64,000 nt of DNA from Tragulus kanchil (GCA_022376925.1 JAIOJX010000002.1:135976831-136040830), one strand, 5' to 3'; counted from the stretch's first letter, positions 10,577 to 23,274 are shown. The notes: a model not told the origin generated them from the letters alone. Program-made: numbers and translations.

Positions 10577-10689
10577 AGTGTGTGAGCTCAGTTGCATCTG
10601 ACTGTTTTCAACCCCATGGACTTTAGCCTGCCATGGAATTTCCCAGGCAAAAGCACTGGAGTGGGCTGCCGTTTCCTTCCCCAGGTCGA
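10577..10689 (-). mobile_element. Bov-tA SINE, truncated (duplicate copy)
   Basis: Same truncated element as 9488-9600. Confidence 0.75.
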
Positions 10690-11511
10690 TTTTTTATTAA
10701 CAACAACAACAATAAAAATAGTCGCTTGAAACAAGCTGCAGGATTGTGGGTGCTATGCGATGCCATTTAGCAAAATAAGTCAAAGGCCATTACATATATT
10801 TTATTCCTATTTGCATACTATTAGTGTAGTCCTACTTCTCTTTTACTGATTAAAATCCACCTTGAATATCATTCCATATCATTAAAAAGAGAAAGAAAGA
10901 GACAAGATGGGCTTTCCATGAACACACGCTCAGAGATGGCGCCATCAGAGGGGTGGTGATGGTGGCCATGTCCCGCGGGGTGGGGTGGTGCAGGACCTGG
11001 GAGAATCACAGAAGCGGAGGAGAAGGGCCCAACCCCAGTACTGGGAAGGTGTGGGGATGAGCAGAGACCCGAAGGGCCACACGTCACAGGAGACAAACTC
11101 TTTGTTAGGTCACAGGCCAGGCCTGGAGCTGCGAGGGTTCTGTTTAGGGGCCATCGCCCCTGGTTGCCTAGAAGCCCCTCATTGGTCCTTCGTCTTAACC
11201 TGGAGCTGGTCAACAGTGTGGGCATTCTGACTGCACTGGACCCTTTTCGCAGAAGGGACTAGGTTGGTTCTGTGCCCTGTGGCAATGTCCTACTGGTTTG
11301 GTGACGTTGTCTCCGGCTTAGGCCATTTCCTGGGTGGGACCAGGGGGTGGTACTATGGCATCTTTAATAGACCATGTTTCTAGTTTCACAAAAAATGTGC
11401 TGAGGAAGGGAGCTGAAAAGGTAGAACTCCCTGAATCTGCAAGACAGGAGGTAGTTGATTTTCTGTCAGTCTTAAATTTGAGAGATTGAGACACTGAGAA
11501 CTTTTTTTTTT

Positions 11512-11857
11512 AATGAATTATTTATTTATTTATATATTTTCGACCATTCTGGGTTTTCACTGCTGCCACAGGCTCTTCTCTAGTCGTAGAGAGTGGAGAC
11601 TACTCTCCAGTTGAGGTGAGCAGGCTTCTTACTTCTCTTGTTGTGGAGCTCAGGTTCCAGGGCACACGGGCTTCAGTAGTTGCAGCACATGGGCTCCGTA
11701 GTTGCAGCTCCGAGGCTCTAGATCACAGGCTCCATAGTAGTGGCTCATGGACTTCGTTGGTCCGCAGCATGTGGGATCTTCCTGGATCAGGGATTGAACC
11801 TGTGTCTCCTTCATTGGCAGGCAAACTCTTTACCACTGAGCTGCCAGGGAAGCCCGA
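11512..11857 (-). mobile_element. CHR-type tRNA-Glu SINE inside TRIP11 retrocopy
   Basis: Minus-strand element: poly(T) and TTTATTTATTTA at the left, the repeated GTAGTTGCAGC body and the tRNA-like head ACTGAGCTGCCAGGGAAGCC at the right. Flanks GACACTGAGAA and GGGACTGAGAA look like a target-site duplication. It splits the N-terminal part of the TRIP11 retrocopy. Confidence 0.8.
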
Positions 11858-14006
11858 GGGACTGAGAATTCTTTGCAGTGATTTAGAAGAGAAGTATGAA
11901 GCCTCAGAGCTTTAGCTAAAGCACCAAACAACTAACTATAGACATCAGTTGCACCAGAAAGACATCGAAATCAAACTTCTGACAGCAAGACAGATAGCCA
12001 GGAAAGATCAGTTGCTAAAGCTGCAGTCAATCACCCAGTCAGTACATCTTCATCTCTCAACTACTGCACCCTTTCCAGTGGGTTATGATATCTACCAGCA
12101 TGCGTTCACTTTCCAGAATGATGATAGGGACTTGGCTGATCTGATTTGGTCACAACAAGAAATACATAGATTGTGGAATGAAGGTTTAAGACTGGAGGCT
12201 GATGTCAGTCATTGAAGACATTTTGCTCAAACTTCTGCAGTCGGAGGAGCAGATCGTCTTTATCTAAAGGACGTCTACAAACTACAAAATACTTTCAAGG
12301 AGCTTGAACAGAATCGAAATAAGGAAATGAATGACAATCAGTGTGAAATGGCAGTTCCACAGGACACTCAACACGAACTGGTAGAAATAAGCCGCAGGCG
12401 TCGAACACAATTAAAGGCTGATGAGGGGCTGATTCATGATCTGCAAAAAACTATTCAAGTCCTAGCAGCCGAAAAGGTAGTAGTGTCCACCAAGAAAGTC
12501 AAAGGACTTGAGATTAGGGGAAAGTATCTTAAAAAGAAATTATCTTCTGTAGAAAAACAATCAGGTTGCTTTCATTAAGAACAAGACCAAATGAACGAAA
12601 TGAATGAAAGGATTGAAAAAGATGAGCAGCAGCCTGCTATTAGGAAGCATAGGGATGCTGGAACCAGAAAAGAAAAGGTTCTTCCACAGAGAGCATCACT
12701 GGAAGAAGCATCTGAATAGCCACAGTCATTGTCCGATGCTGGAAATGAAACAGTGAGATTGAGTGGCTTAAAGCAGGCTGAACTTCTCATTGAAGAGACC
12801 CCGAAACTTCAAAAATGAGCCCAAGTTGTCCATTTAAGAGAAAGGCGAACCCAAATTGCAAATTGACAAGAGCATAACCGAAAAGCAGAACACAACCTGT
12901 CAATGAGTCTCCTTCATTGGCAGGCAAACTCTTTACCACTGAGCTGCCAGGGAAGCCCGAGGGACTGAGAATTCTTTGCAGTGATTTAGAAGAGAAGTAT
13001 GAAGCCTCAGAGCTTTAGCTAAAGCACCAAACAACTAACTATAGACATCAGTTGCACCAGAAAGACATCGAAATCAAACTTCTGACAGCAAGACAGATAG
13101 CCAGGAAAGATCAGTTGCTAAAGCTGCAGTCAATCACCCAGTCAGTACATCTTCATCTCTCAACTACTGCACCCTTTCCAGTGGGTTATGATATCTACCA
13201 GCATGCGTTCACTTTCCAGAATGATGATAGGGACTTGGCTGATCTGATTTGGTCACAACAAGAAATACATAGATTGTGGAATGAAGGTTTAAGACTGGAG
13301 GCTGATGTCAGTCATTGAAGACATTTTGCTCAAACTTCTGCAGTCGGAGGAGCAGATCGTCTTTATCTAAAGGACGTCTACAAACTACAAAATACTTTCA
13401 AGGAGCTTGAACAGAATCGAAATAAGGAAATGAATGACAATCAGTGTGAAATGGCAGTTCCACAGGACACTCAACACGAACTGGTAGAAATAAGCCGCAG
13501 GCGTCGAACACAATTAAAGGCTGATGAGGGGCTGATTCATGATCTGCAAAAAACTATTCAAGTCCTAGCAGCCGAAAAGGTAGTAGTGTCCACCAAGAAA
13601 GTCAAAGGACTTGAGATTAGGGGAAAGTATCTTAAAAAGAAATTATCTTCTGTAGAAAAACAATCAGGTTGCTTTCATTAAGAACAAGACCAAATGAACG
13701 AAATGAATGAAAGGATTGAAAAAGATGAGCAGCAGCCTGCTATTAGGAAGCATAGGGATGCTGGAACCAGAAAAGAAAAGGTTCTTCCACAGAGAGCATC
13801 ACTGGAAGAAGCATCTGAATAGCCACAGTCATTGTCCGATGCTGGAAATGAAACAGTGAGATTGAGTGGCTTAAAGCAGGCTGAACTTCTCATTGAAGAG
13901 ACCCCGAAACTTCAAAAATGAGCCCAAGTGTTAAAAAAAGAAAGTCCATTCTTAAGCAGAGAAAAGGCAGAACCACAATCACTTGTCAAATTGAGCAATG
14001 AGCATG
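11803..14006 (+). repeat. tandem duplication D4, unit 1,103 bp (inside TRIP11 pseudogene)
   Basis: Copy 1 is 11803-12905 and copy 2 starts at 12906 with GTCTCCTTCATTGG. Copy 1 ends in about 80 bases (12825-12905) that only roughly resemble the matching clean stretch 13926-14006, with many indels. Confidence 0.93.
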
Positions 14007-15342
14007 AACTCGTTAAAAGCACAGCTACAGGAGACATGAACCTGGATTCAGCAGTATGGCATTTAAGATGGGACTTGGAAAACCAAGAAGGAAAACTCAA
14101 TAAGAGTACTCCTGAAGAGAAATGACTGATCCCTGAGTCCGGGGAGCTGAGCGGGCAGAAACAAAAAACTACCATGCACATGGTTTTGATGAAAGATCAG
14201 CCAACCATCAGAACAAAATGAAGACGATGGCATCATCAGTAATCCAAAACAAGATCTAGAATATGAAAAAGAGAGAGCTCGTCAACTTGAAGATGATAAA
14301 ATGAACATTACTAAAGAGTTGGATGGGCAAAAAGAGAAGTTATTTCATTGAACAATGGAGAAAGGACAGTTAGAAGCAGCATTGGGTCACGGGGAACAGG
14401 GGCTATGGGAAGAAAGGAGGAAGTCTGAGCAAGCTATTAAAGACCGGTCAAATGCAGAGAACCTAGACAGCTCTGCTTTACTGCTAGAGCATGAGCATTT
14501 AATTAAACTCAGTCAAGAGAAAGACCATGGAATATCAGAACTCAGAAAGACTACTGAGCAGGTGACTGCTGACCGCAAAGGAATTAAAGAAATTTTGTCA
14601 TCTAGTTTAGAAAAGCAGAAACAATTGAACAACTCATAAGAGAGAAAGAGATGTTGATTAACACTTCAAGGAAGTTCGCAGTCTCAGGAGTCAGACCAGT
14701 ATACACAAGCCCTAAGAAAAGTGGCAATTTTACAGCAAACCATGGTGGAAAAAGGCAAAAGTCTTGCATCCCTGAAAGAAGAAAATAATCATCTGAGAGA
14801 CCAACTGGAATGCCTGAGGGAAGAACACAATTCAACTGCGATGATGATTAATCCTAAAACTGTTATAGAACTAGAACCCGAGGACTCTCAGTGGAGCACA
14901 GGGGAAGATAATCTTGAAATTAAACCTCATCAAAAAAAAAAAAAAAAACAGAAAGATCTCGGCCTCCCACGTGAGCAAATGTTAAACACAATGTTAACAC
15001 AATCAGCTCTTTTCAGCCCAAGGAGGGGAAATCTGGAGTTTGCAAAACGCACCAGAACAAATCACGACCCAGTTGCCAGAAGAAGCCCAGTGCATACCAA
15101 CAGAACATTTTGGCATTTTTCAAGTACCAGACGTTCAGAGTCTTCATATAGAAAACAGAAGTGAAAAGCGTGACTTGTCTAAAGCTGAAACAGAAAGATG
15201 AGTGCAAGAAATAAAAGAACAAAAGTTGGAGATTAAACCTCTAATGGAGAAGAACGTCCTTTTAACTGAACAGATTGATCACCTGTCCCACGGTGAGAAC
15301 AGTAAGCAGACTCAGCTTCTCCATCAAAAAGATGTGAAGAGG

Positions 15343-15705
15343 GGTTTCCCTGGTAGCTCAGTGGTGAAGAGTTTGCCTGCCAATGCAGGAGACACGAGTT
15401 CAAGCCCTGATCTGGGCAGATCCCACATGCTGTGGAACCGCTAAGCCCATGAGCCACAACTATGGAGCCTGTGCTCTAGAGCCTTGGAGCCACAACTATG
15501 GAGCCCATGTACTGCAGCTACTGAAGCCCATGTGCCCTAGAGCCCGAGTTCCACAACAAGAGAAGTCACCGCAATAAGAAGCCTGTTCATGTCAACTAGA
15601 AAGTAGCCCCCACTCCCTGCAACTAGAGAAGAGCCTGCAGCAGCAGTGAAAACCTAGAATAGCCAAAAATAAATAAAGAAAATAGTGTTATTTAAAAAAA
15701 AAAGA
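15343..15705 (+). mobile_element. CHR-type tRNA-Glu SINE inside TRIP11 retrocopy
   Basis: Plus-strand head TTTCCCTGGTAGCTCAGTGG, long body of CCACAACTATGG-type repeats and the AATAAATAAAG tail. Target-site duplication AAAAAGATGTGAAGA on both sides (about 15328 and 15699). Confidence 0.88.
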
Positions 15706-16316
15706 TGTGAAGATGAAGTATTTTCAAATGAAACAATCTTCAGCTTCCTCCAGTGGCCAAGCTAATGAAAAGAGTCATCACTTGTGAGCGTATACTTTGG
15801 AAAGAGAATGAATGTTTGCTGTTTTAGATGAGAAGACTAGGGAAAACAGTTATCTTCAAAGGGACAATTTCAGAACGATGGATAGAATTGTTGCCAAAGA
15901 AGCTGACCTCGTGAAACTCAAAAGGCAACTGCAGAACTCTCCACCAGATTTGAAAGAAGCGGTCTGGATATGTTTCGAGAAACGATCCAGAACTTATCCC
16001 ACATCGTTCAAGACAAAGACATTGACACTGAGGCTTTAACTCAGAAGTGTTTGACTTTACTGACAATACTACAGACGTCCAGCAGTGGTGGTGAGTTGAG
16101 AGGTGTTTGTACGGATCCATTTGAGGAACTTCTATGGGAACATGATGAATTAAAACAGCAGGTGAACATACTAGAAGAGTGGAAAACGTGCGTGATGGCC
16201 ATGGTACAGATTATGCAGTGTGGGTCAACCAATCTTCACGCACCGGTTTCTGCTGACAATGTAAGAATCTAAACTACAGATGAACCATACCGACCTAATC
16301 AAAAATGACCAAGGGA

Positions 16317-16660
16317 GGGCTTCCCTGGTGGTCCAGTGGGTAAGGACACCGCTCTGCAGTGCAAGGGGTGCCGGTTCGATCCCTGGCCTGGGAAGATCCC
16401 ACGTGCCACGGAGTGGCTGGATGGATGTGTCCAATTACCGAGCTGGAGCTCTGGCGTGCATGCTCCCAGAGCCAGTGCTCTGCGACAACAGAGGTCACTG
16501 TGATAGAAGGCCCACACAGGCCAAAGAACAAAGATGGATGAAAACAGATAAATGAAAGACCAATAGAAGTGGTCTGCCCCCTCCCTCCCCAACCCGCTCC
16601 CCAAAAAATAATTTTAAAAATTAAAAAAATAGTATATAAAAAAAATGACTAAGGGAATAA
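16317..16660 (+). mobile_element. tRNA-Glu-type SINE variant inside TRIP11 retrocopy
   Basis: Full-length variant SINE with a CCCCCTCCCTCCCC tail. Flanks AAAAATGACCAAGGGA and AAAAATGACTAAGGGA are a target-site duplication with one difference. Confidence 0.87.
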
Positions 16661-17400
16661 AATAAAACTCAAAAACTTGGAGCAGCAGGTAGCACACATT
16701 CATTTTAGCTTCGAGCAGCTTTGCAGTTCCAAAGGCCTTCTCTTTGGGGTGTTTGACCTGAATTTGCCATGCCCTTCCAAGGAATGGCTTAACTCAGCAG
16801 CCCCTCTTAAGGCAGTGAAACCTGAGGTACTGAGTGACTCTTCCAAATTGCTCAAAGGAAATGGGCCTTAACCCCAAAACCAGCCCCTCTAAGGCAGACC
16901 AAAGAGCTGTTTTAGATGAGAAGACTAGGAAAACAGTTATCTTCAAAGGGACAATTTCAGAACGATGGATAGAATTGTTGCCAAAGAAGCTGACCTCGTG
17001 AAACTCAAAAGGCAACTGCAGAACTCTCCACCAGATTTGAAAGAAGCGGTCTGGATATGTTTGAAACGATCCAGAACTTATCCCACATCGTTCAAGACAA
17101 AGACATTGACACTGAGGCTTTAACTCAGAAGTGTTTGACTTTACTGACAATACTACAGACGTCCAGCAGTGGTGGTGAGTTGAGAGGTGTTTGTACGGAT
17201 CCATTTGAGGAACTTCTATGGGAACATGATGAATTAAAACAGCAGGTGAACATACTAGAAGAGTGGAAAACGTGCGTGATGGCCATGGTACAGATTATGC
17301 AGTGTGGGTCAACCAATCTTCACGCACCGGTTTCTGCTGACAATGTAAGAATCTAAACTACAGATGAACCATACCGACCTAATCAAAAATGACCAAGGGA

Positions 17401-17745
17401 GGGCTTCCCTGGTGGTCCAGTGGGTAAGGACACCGCTCTGCAGTGCAAGGGGTGCCGGTTCGATCCCTGGCCTGGGAAGATCCCACGTGCCACGGAGTGG
17501 CTGGATGGATGTGTCCAATTACCGAGCTGGAGCTCTGGCGTGCATGCTCCCAGAGCCAGTGCTCTGCGACAACAGAGGTCACTGTGATAGAAGGCCCACA
17601 CAGGCCAAAGAACAAAGATGGATGAAAACAGATAAATGAAAGACCAATAGAAGTGGTCTGCCCCCTCCCTCCCCAACCCGCTCCCCAAAAAATAATTTTA
17701 AAAATTAAAAAAATAGTATATAAAAAAAATGACTAAGGGAATAAA
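17401..17745 (+). mobile_element. tRNA-Glu-type SINE variant (duplicate copy)
   Basis: Same element as 16317-16660 in copy 2 of D5. Confidence 0.87.
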
Positions 17746-19642
17746 ATAAAACTCAAAAACTTGGAGCAGCAGGTAGCACACATTCATTTTAGCTTCGAGC
17801 AGCTTTGCAGTTCCAAAGGCCTTCTCTTTGGGGTGTTTGACCTGAATTTGCCATGCCCTTCCAAGGAATGGCTTAACTCAGCAGCCCCTCTTAAGGCAGT
17901 GAAACCTGAGGTACTGAGTGACTCTTCCAAATTGCTCAAAAAGGGTTAAGAAAATTAACGGAGAAAAAAGATGCAACCATTAGAACCCTCTAGGAAGACC
18001 ATCCAAGACTGACTGAGTTCATTGCAGACAGTTCAGAACTAGAAAGAAAAAGACATGAAAAAGTGGATTCAGAATTGAAGGAGCTACGGGAGAGACAAGA
18101 TGACTTACAAAACTTACTTAAGGAAAAGGAGCTTTTAATTAGAGCCAAAAGTGATGGATTACTTTCTTTAGGTGAAAATTTCACTAATAAAGTGATGAAC
18201 TTTTGAGAGAGGCAGTAATCAACCTGAAGGAGATAGCATTCAACATTGAATCAGAGATGTATAAACAAAAAGAGGAAAATGAAAAAATAGTGGAAATGTC
18301 TAGGGAAAAGGAAACAGAAAATCAAGCATTGCAAGTATGATGCAGAGAGAGAAAGAATTGGAATATTTTGCAATGGAGGACAAGGCACTTGCTTTTGAGC
18401 ATCTGTTAAACAGACAAGGCAAAACAAGGGAAGCAAGTCAGCTTTTAAATGTAGTTACATCGACACAAGACAAGACTGTTGTGTCGACAGGAGAGAAATG
18501 AAGCCATGTTGGCGATAAAACAGAAATAAATGGAAAACTGTGCCCTCAGACAGAGGTTCAACATTCACACAGCAAAGAAAGACGCTTAAAGCAAGAGCTA
18601 GCAAGATGCCATAACTGAGCTATGGAATGGGAAGCATCTCGTAACGGTGAAGCTTTGGCTGCAAAAGACAGAGGGGCTAAACTAAGAATGAAAGTCACTG
18701 CACTGGAGGAAAAGTTCCTTCTATCTTCTGATGCCGTGGAAAATGCAAGTCAGCAAGCCACTTTGCAAACAGAGTCGCTGGAGGAACACGTGAATATTGT
18801 CACAATGCAGAAAAACACACTTTGAGGCAGCTTGCTCTGTCCCAAGGACAAGTAGAGGAGTCTACACAAGCACGAGGATGGTAGCCGCAGAGCGGGTGGA
18901 AAAGGCAGATAATCCAGAAATAAATCTTATATCGCTACAAGCACATCAGGAGAAGGTGAGGGGTGCCCTGAGCCAGAAGGAAGAACAAATTAAAGATCTG
19001 AACACACAAAATGAGGTGCAACAGGACATGCTGGATGATGTACAGAAGTTGCTAAACTTCCTAAGTAACGCAAAAGGAAAAGTTGACAAGAGCCTCATGA
19101 GGAACCGCTTCATAGAGGACTTTCAAACACCCCAACAATGGTGTCACCAAGTGTTACAGATAATGGGTCATGCCCTGGGCATCACAAAGGAAGAAATGGA
19201 TGTGGCTGTGAATGAAGAACAAGGCGGCGGTACCCAATGGATGACTGGCTGACTTGGATCAAGAACCTCCAAGACCAAATCAGTGATCGATGCCAAAGAA
19301 TTCTTTTTCCAGAGCTCTTTGTTAAATTTCTATAAACAGAATCTCATCTCACTCATTCCACCCTGCCCCCAACCAAAATCTTTAGGTTCACCAGAAAAGA
19401 AAAAACCATCTAAAAATATACCACCAAGTCTTATAACTATCTCAGGATCCACACCCCTAAAACCATGTGAATCCATGTTTCACAGGCTATTTCTTTGACT
19501 ACCCTTCCCCGGGCCTGAAAGAGCCGAGTTTGGGCACCTTCTTTTAAATGCTGTTACTGATGTTTTGCCCATGTACACGCCTTTGCTGCCGTCACCTGGC
19601 AAGAGGGCTGGAGATGTGTCGAAAGACCTTTCAAAGACATAG

Positions 19643-19968
19643 ATGATTCTTCAGAGATGAGAGAAACCCAACCACTTTCACGTTATTTGTGTGTCTTGGC
19701 TTTCCAGAGTGATTTTTTGTTTAACAAAAGCACCAATACTTTTTGAAAAGTGTGTGTTTTAAGGACTTCAAAGATATTCACCCAATTCAAGCAGTGGTTT
19801 ACTTCTTGTGAGAAAGGGCATGGATGAGTGGGATTGGAGGCTATGGTCTAGGGATGCCTCAAATAGTGTTTGTAATGCTCTCCTGTTTTGTTTTTTCTTA
19901 AATAAGGAGCAGGTACTTACGTAGAACTTTGGGAAATTAAAACTTTACCTTGTGTTAACATTGAAAAT
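19643..19968 (+). pseudogene. probable TRIP11 3' UTR remnant of the retrocopy
   Basis: The sequence continues directly after the pseudogene stop without an obvious poly(A) tract until a Bov-tA SINE at 19969. By position it should be mRNA-derived 3' UTR, but I do not recognise it by sequence. Confidence 0.35.
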
Positions 19969-20185
19969 GAAGCTTCCCCGGTGGCTCAGTTGCTAAAAAA
20001 TCTGCCTGCCAATGCAGGAGATGCAAGAGACAAGGGTTCGATCCCTGTGTTGGGAAGATTCCTTGGAGGAGGAAATGGCAACCCACTCCAGTGTTCTTGC
20101 CTGTGAAATCCCATAGACAGAGGAACCTGGTTGACTACAGTCCATGGGGTTGCAAAGAGTTGCACACAACTGAGCACACACAGGA
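19969..20185 (+). mobile_element. Bov-tA SINE
   Basis: Complete sense Bov-tA (GGTGGCTCAGTTGC head, CCACTCCAGTGTTCTTGCC body, ACAACTGAGCACACAC end) running into a CA-rich microsatellite at 20175-20212. Confidence 0.85.
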
Positions 20186-20268
20186 ACACACACACATACA
20201 ACACACACACAATGCTCAAAATGGTAGAATATACAAGTGCACAGTCCTTGTATATGAAAAAAGGTTGG

Positions 20269-20525
20269 GGCTTCCCTGGTGGTCCAGTGGGTAAAGAGTC
20301 CGCCTTGCAGTGCAAGGGGCACCGGTTCGATCCCTGGCCCAGGAAGATCCCACGTGCTGAGGAGCGGATGGACCGGTGTGTCCAATTACAAGCCAGTGCT
20401 CTGGAGCATGTGCAGTGAGAAGGGCCGCTGCAATGGGAGGCCCGCACAGGCCAAAGAATAAAGATGGATGAATGTCAATAAGTATAAAGAAAAAAAAATA
20501 TAAGAGGCCAAAAAAAAAAAAAGAA
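20269..20525 (+). mobile_element. tRNA-Glu-type SINE variant
   Basis: Head GGGCTTCCCTGGTGGTCC, variant middle TGTCCAATTACAAGCC and AATAAAGATGGATGAATG near the end, then A-rich. Flanks GAAAAAAGGTT and GAAAAAAGGTC suggest a target-site duplication. No C-rich tail. Confidence 0.8.
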
Positions 20526-20786
20526 AAAAGGTCAACAACCCTAAAGTACCAGATGCATAAAATTTTTAACAATGACAATTTACTTTTCCTAGCTAATTCC
20601 CACTCCTCTCTTCGTTGTCTGGGAAACCACTCTATTAGTAAACTGTGTTCTCTTAGGCCTTTTAGAAACATTTGCATATTTGTATATATCAGAGTATATT
20701 ATTCTCTGACTTGCTCTAAAAGAAAAAAAAAAAATCACTATACCTTTAGAGGTGTTTCCAAGGGTGACTGAATTCTGCCTTATCCT

Positions 20787-21091
20787 TTTTTTTTTTTTTT
20801 TTTTTTTAGGATTTATTTAGCTTTTTTAGGGGGGGCACTTCCATTGGTCTTTCATCTATTTATTTTCATCCATCTTTGTTCTTTGGCCTGTGTGGGCTGC
20901 CCATCGCAGTGGCCTCTCTCGTTGTAGAGCACTGGCTCTGGGCGCATGCACTCCCGAGCTCCGGCTCGGTAACTGGACACATCGGTCCAGCCGCTCCGCG
21001 GCACGTGGGATCTTTCCAGGCCAGGGATCAAACCAGTACCCCTTGCACTGCAAGGCAGTGTCCTTACCCACTGGACCACCAAGGAAGCCCC
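20787..21091 (-). mobile_element. tRNA-Glu-type SINE variant
   Basis: Minus-strand variant SINE with a short GGGGGGG tail at 20829. Flanked by CTTATCCTTTTTT on both sides (about 20779 and 21095). Confidence 0.85.
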
Positions 21092-21671
21092 CGTCTTATC
21101 CTTTTTTAAAGCAGCAGTTAGTTCGCTGTCTAGGTGTGCCGTAATTCTTTTACCTAGCTCCTGCTAATCAGCATTTAAGCAATTACTCCCCTTCGGATGA
21201 TTTAATGGCCATAGCCAGCTCTCTTGCCCATTTCCTTAAGAACTGCTCCAAACAGACATCGCTTTCCTGAAGCACATCTTTTGTCCTCTTGAAGATATTA
21301 GAGGCCAGCAGTCAGGAACTCTGTTTCCCACCTCCTATATTTAACATCTACCCATTTTCCTCCGTCCACCTCTACTTTTCCCCTTTTGTTGTAGAGGAGA
21401 AGGGATCCAGCTTTGCAGTTAAAGTCTAATTGCTCCATTGTTTCCCAGAAACTATCCACTCAGACTCTTTCAGATCTTATTCCGTTGATTTTCCTTCTGG
21501 TCTTATCCTGTGCCTGCGTCTTTCCCTAAGCTTCAGAGCCTGTCGAGGTCTCTCCAGCAAACAAATCCTTGCCTTTCTGCTCCTTCGGCTATCACATCCT
21601 CTCTCTACCTTTCACAACTAAGCTTCTCAAAAAAATTCTTTACTCCTTGTTACCATATCATTTCTCACTGA

Positions 21672-21928
21672 CTTTTAAAATTTATTTTTGGCTGTACTTA
21701 CTCTGTTGTTGCGTGAGCTTTCTCTTGTCTCATGGGCCACTCTCTAGTGGAAGTGAGCTGGCTTCTCACTGTGCTGGCTTCTCTTGTTGCTGTGTGTGCG
21801 CTCTAGGGCATGGGTTCAGTAGTTGTAGCACAGGAGTTTAGTTGCTCTGTGGCATGTGGAATCTTCCTGCACCAGGGATCGATGGATTGGCAGGCAGATT
21901 CTTATCCACTGTGCCTCCAGGGATGTCC
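21672..21928 (-). mobile_element. CHR-type tRNA-Glu SINE
   Basis: Minus-strand: TTTATTTTTGGCTGTACT at the left, GTAGTTGTAGCACAGG body and tRNA-like head at the right. Flanks CACTGACTTTT and CCTGACTTCTTTT are compatible with an old target-site duplication. Confidence 0.75.
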
Positions 21929-22198
21929 TCCCTGACTTCTTTTCAAACGAGTCTTGTCTCAGTATTTCAGGCATTTTCTAATGTCCTAGAAAGTAAAGTG
22001 TTATTTCTTTAAACTCTCTGTAGTGTCTAGTAAACGTTACCCCATCTGCATTCTTTAAAGTTCCCTCCACCTTCTTTCTTTTGGAGATGCCACTCTTTAA
22101 GTTCTCAAAACCATCATGTCCAAAAGGGAACTCAGGGTCTTCTTTTAGAATCCTCCTCCTCCCGAATTCCTTGTATCATTTCCGAAAACCTCTGTCTG

Positions 22199-22388
22199 GG
22201 CTTCCCTGGTGGCTTAGACAGGAAAAGAATCCCCCTGCAGCACAGAAGACCTAGGTTTGATTCCTGGGTTCAGAAGATCCCCTGGAGAAGGGATAGGCTA
22301 CCCACTCCAGTATTCTCGCTCAGAGAATTCCATGACTTGTCCATGGGTTGCAAAGCGTCGAACACGACAGAACGAGTTTCACTTTCAA
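22199..22388 (+). mobile_element. Bov-tA SINE
   Basis: Sense Bov-tA with head GGCTTCCCTGGTGGCTTAG and the body CCACTCCAGTATTCTCGCT; diverged and slightly truncated. Confidence 0.8.
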
Positions 22389-22537
22389 AACTTTCGTTCC
22401 TCTTGTCGCCCAAGTAAGAGGCATCAGAGTCAGGACTGATTTTTCTCTCCCCTGTGCTCCATATCCAATCAGCCACCAAAGACCCCTTCATTCCTTCCCT
22501 TCCTGTCACTTTCATGAACTAGAACAGTGGACTCTTT

Positions 22538-22869
22538 TTTTTTTTTTTTTAAGATTTATTTATTTATTTATTTTGGGCGGGGGTCGGGTTGGGGAGGGAG
22601 GGGAGCAGGCGGGCCACTTCTATTGGTCCTTCATTCCTCTATTTTCATCCGTCTTTGTTCTTTGGCTCCTGTGGGCCTCCCATCGCAGTGGCGTCTGTCG
22701 TTGCAGAGCGCTGGCTCCGGGCGCATGCGCTCCAGAGCTCCGGCTCGGTAATTGGACACATCGGTCCAGCCGCTCCGCGGCACGTGGGATCTTCCCAGGC
22801 CAGGGATTGAACCGGCACCCCTTGTGCTGCAAGGTGGTGTCCTTACCCACTGAACCACCAGGAGAAGCC
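22538..22869 (-). mobile_element. tRNA-Glu-type SINE variant, full length, G-rich tail
   Basis: Minus-strand: poly(T), TTTATTTATTTATTTATTTT, a strong G-run block at 22575-22613, then the usual body and head. The target-site duplication AACAGTGGACTCTTT is at about 22523 and 22870. Confidence 0.88.
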
Positions 22870-23274
22870 CAACAGTGGACTCTTTGCAGGTCTGGCTGGT
22901 GCCACTTTTGGTCTTCCTTAAATCCACTTTGCACACGCCCATAAAGGTGAACTTTACAAGATAAACATCTGACGATGCTTCCCTGCTTTAAATTACATTC
23001 GGAGTCCCCACAGACTTGAGCCAAACTTTAACCAACTAACCAAGGCAAGCTTCCTTCCTCCTCGCCCCACTCCAGTCCTATGTGAGTTCTTGCAAACCCG
23101 GACAGACTATTACTTGAATAACTTCAAGTCCACGAGCCTGATCATAGCAGGACAATGAATCCCAAGGAGCGCAGATCAAAAGTGTTTCATTTGCTTCCTC
23201 TCCACCCATTGTGGGCAAGGGCATTCCCACCCTAGAGTCATGGCGAGGGCCCAACGCTGAACCTATAGGTCCCC

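Larger units (their letters stand above)
8708..10883 (+). repeat. tandem duplication D3, unit 1,089 bp
   Basis: Copy 1 is 8708-9796 and copy 2 starts at 9797 with GAAATAGACAACC. It includes an L1 3' end, one full SINE and a truncated Bov-tA. The only obvious internal difference is in the C-rich SINE tail near 9235/10324. Confidence 0.93.
15818..17941 (+). repeat. tandem duplication D5, unit 1,084-1,088 bp (inside TRIP11 pseudogene)
   Basis: Copy 1 is 15818-16905 and copy 2 starts at 16906 with GCTGTTTTAGATGAG. Small deletions distinguish the copies near 15840/16928 and 15973/17059. Copy 1 is garbled from about 16857 on. Confidence 0.93.
11285..19642 (+). pseudogene. TRIP11: TRIP11 (GMAP-210) processed pseudogene, near full length
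   Basis: The sequence follows the coding order of TRIP11, the Golgi coiled-coil tether GMAP-210, without introns and with many stops and frameshifts. The start codon region is at 11285 (MSYWFGDVVSGLGHFLG, matching the N-terminal ALPS-like segment). Coiled-coil matches include 11949-12215, 12327-12578, 14355-14639, 14721-14860 and 15970-16200. The Arf-binding GRAB region is at about 19016-19210, with QGG-TQWMTG at 19223-19250. The C-terminal end with its stop is at 19640-19642. Intronless structure shows retroposition from a processed mRNA. It is interrupted by SINEs at 11512-11857, 15343-15705 and 16317-16660 (17401-17745 in the second copy) and inflated by two tandem duplications. About 160 residues expected near 14350 are missing. 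It is not functional. Confidence 0.88.
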
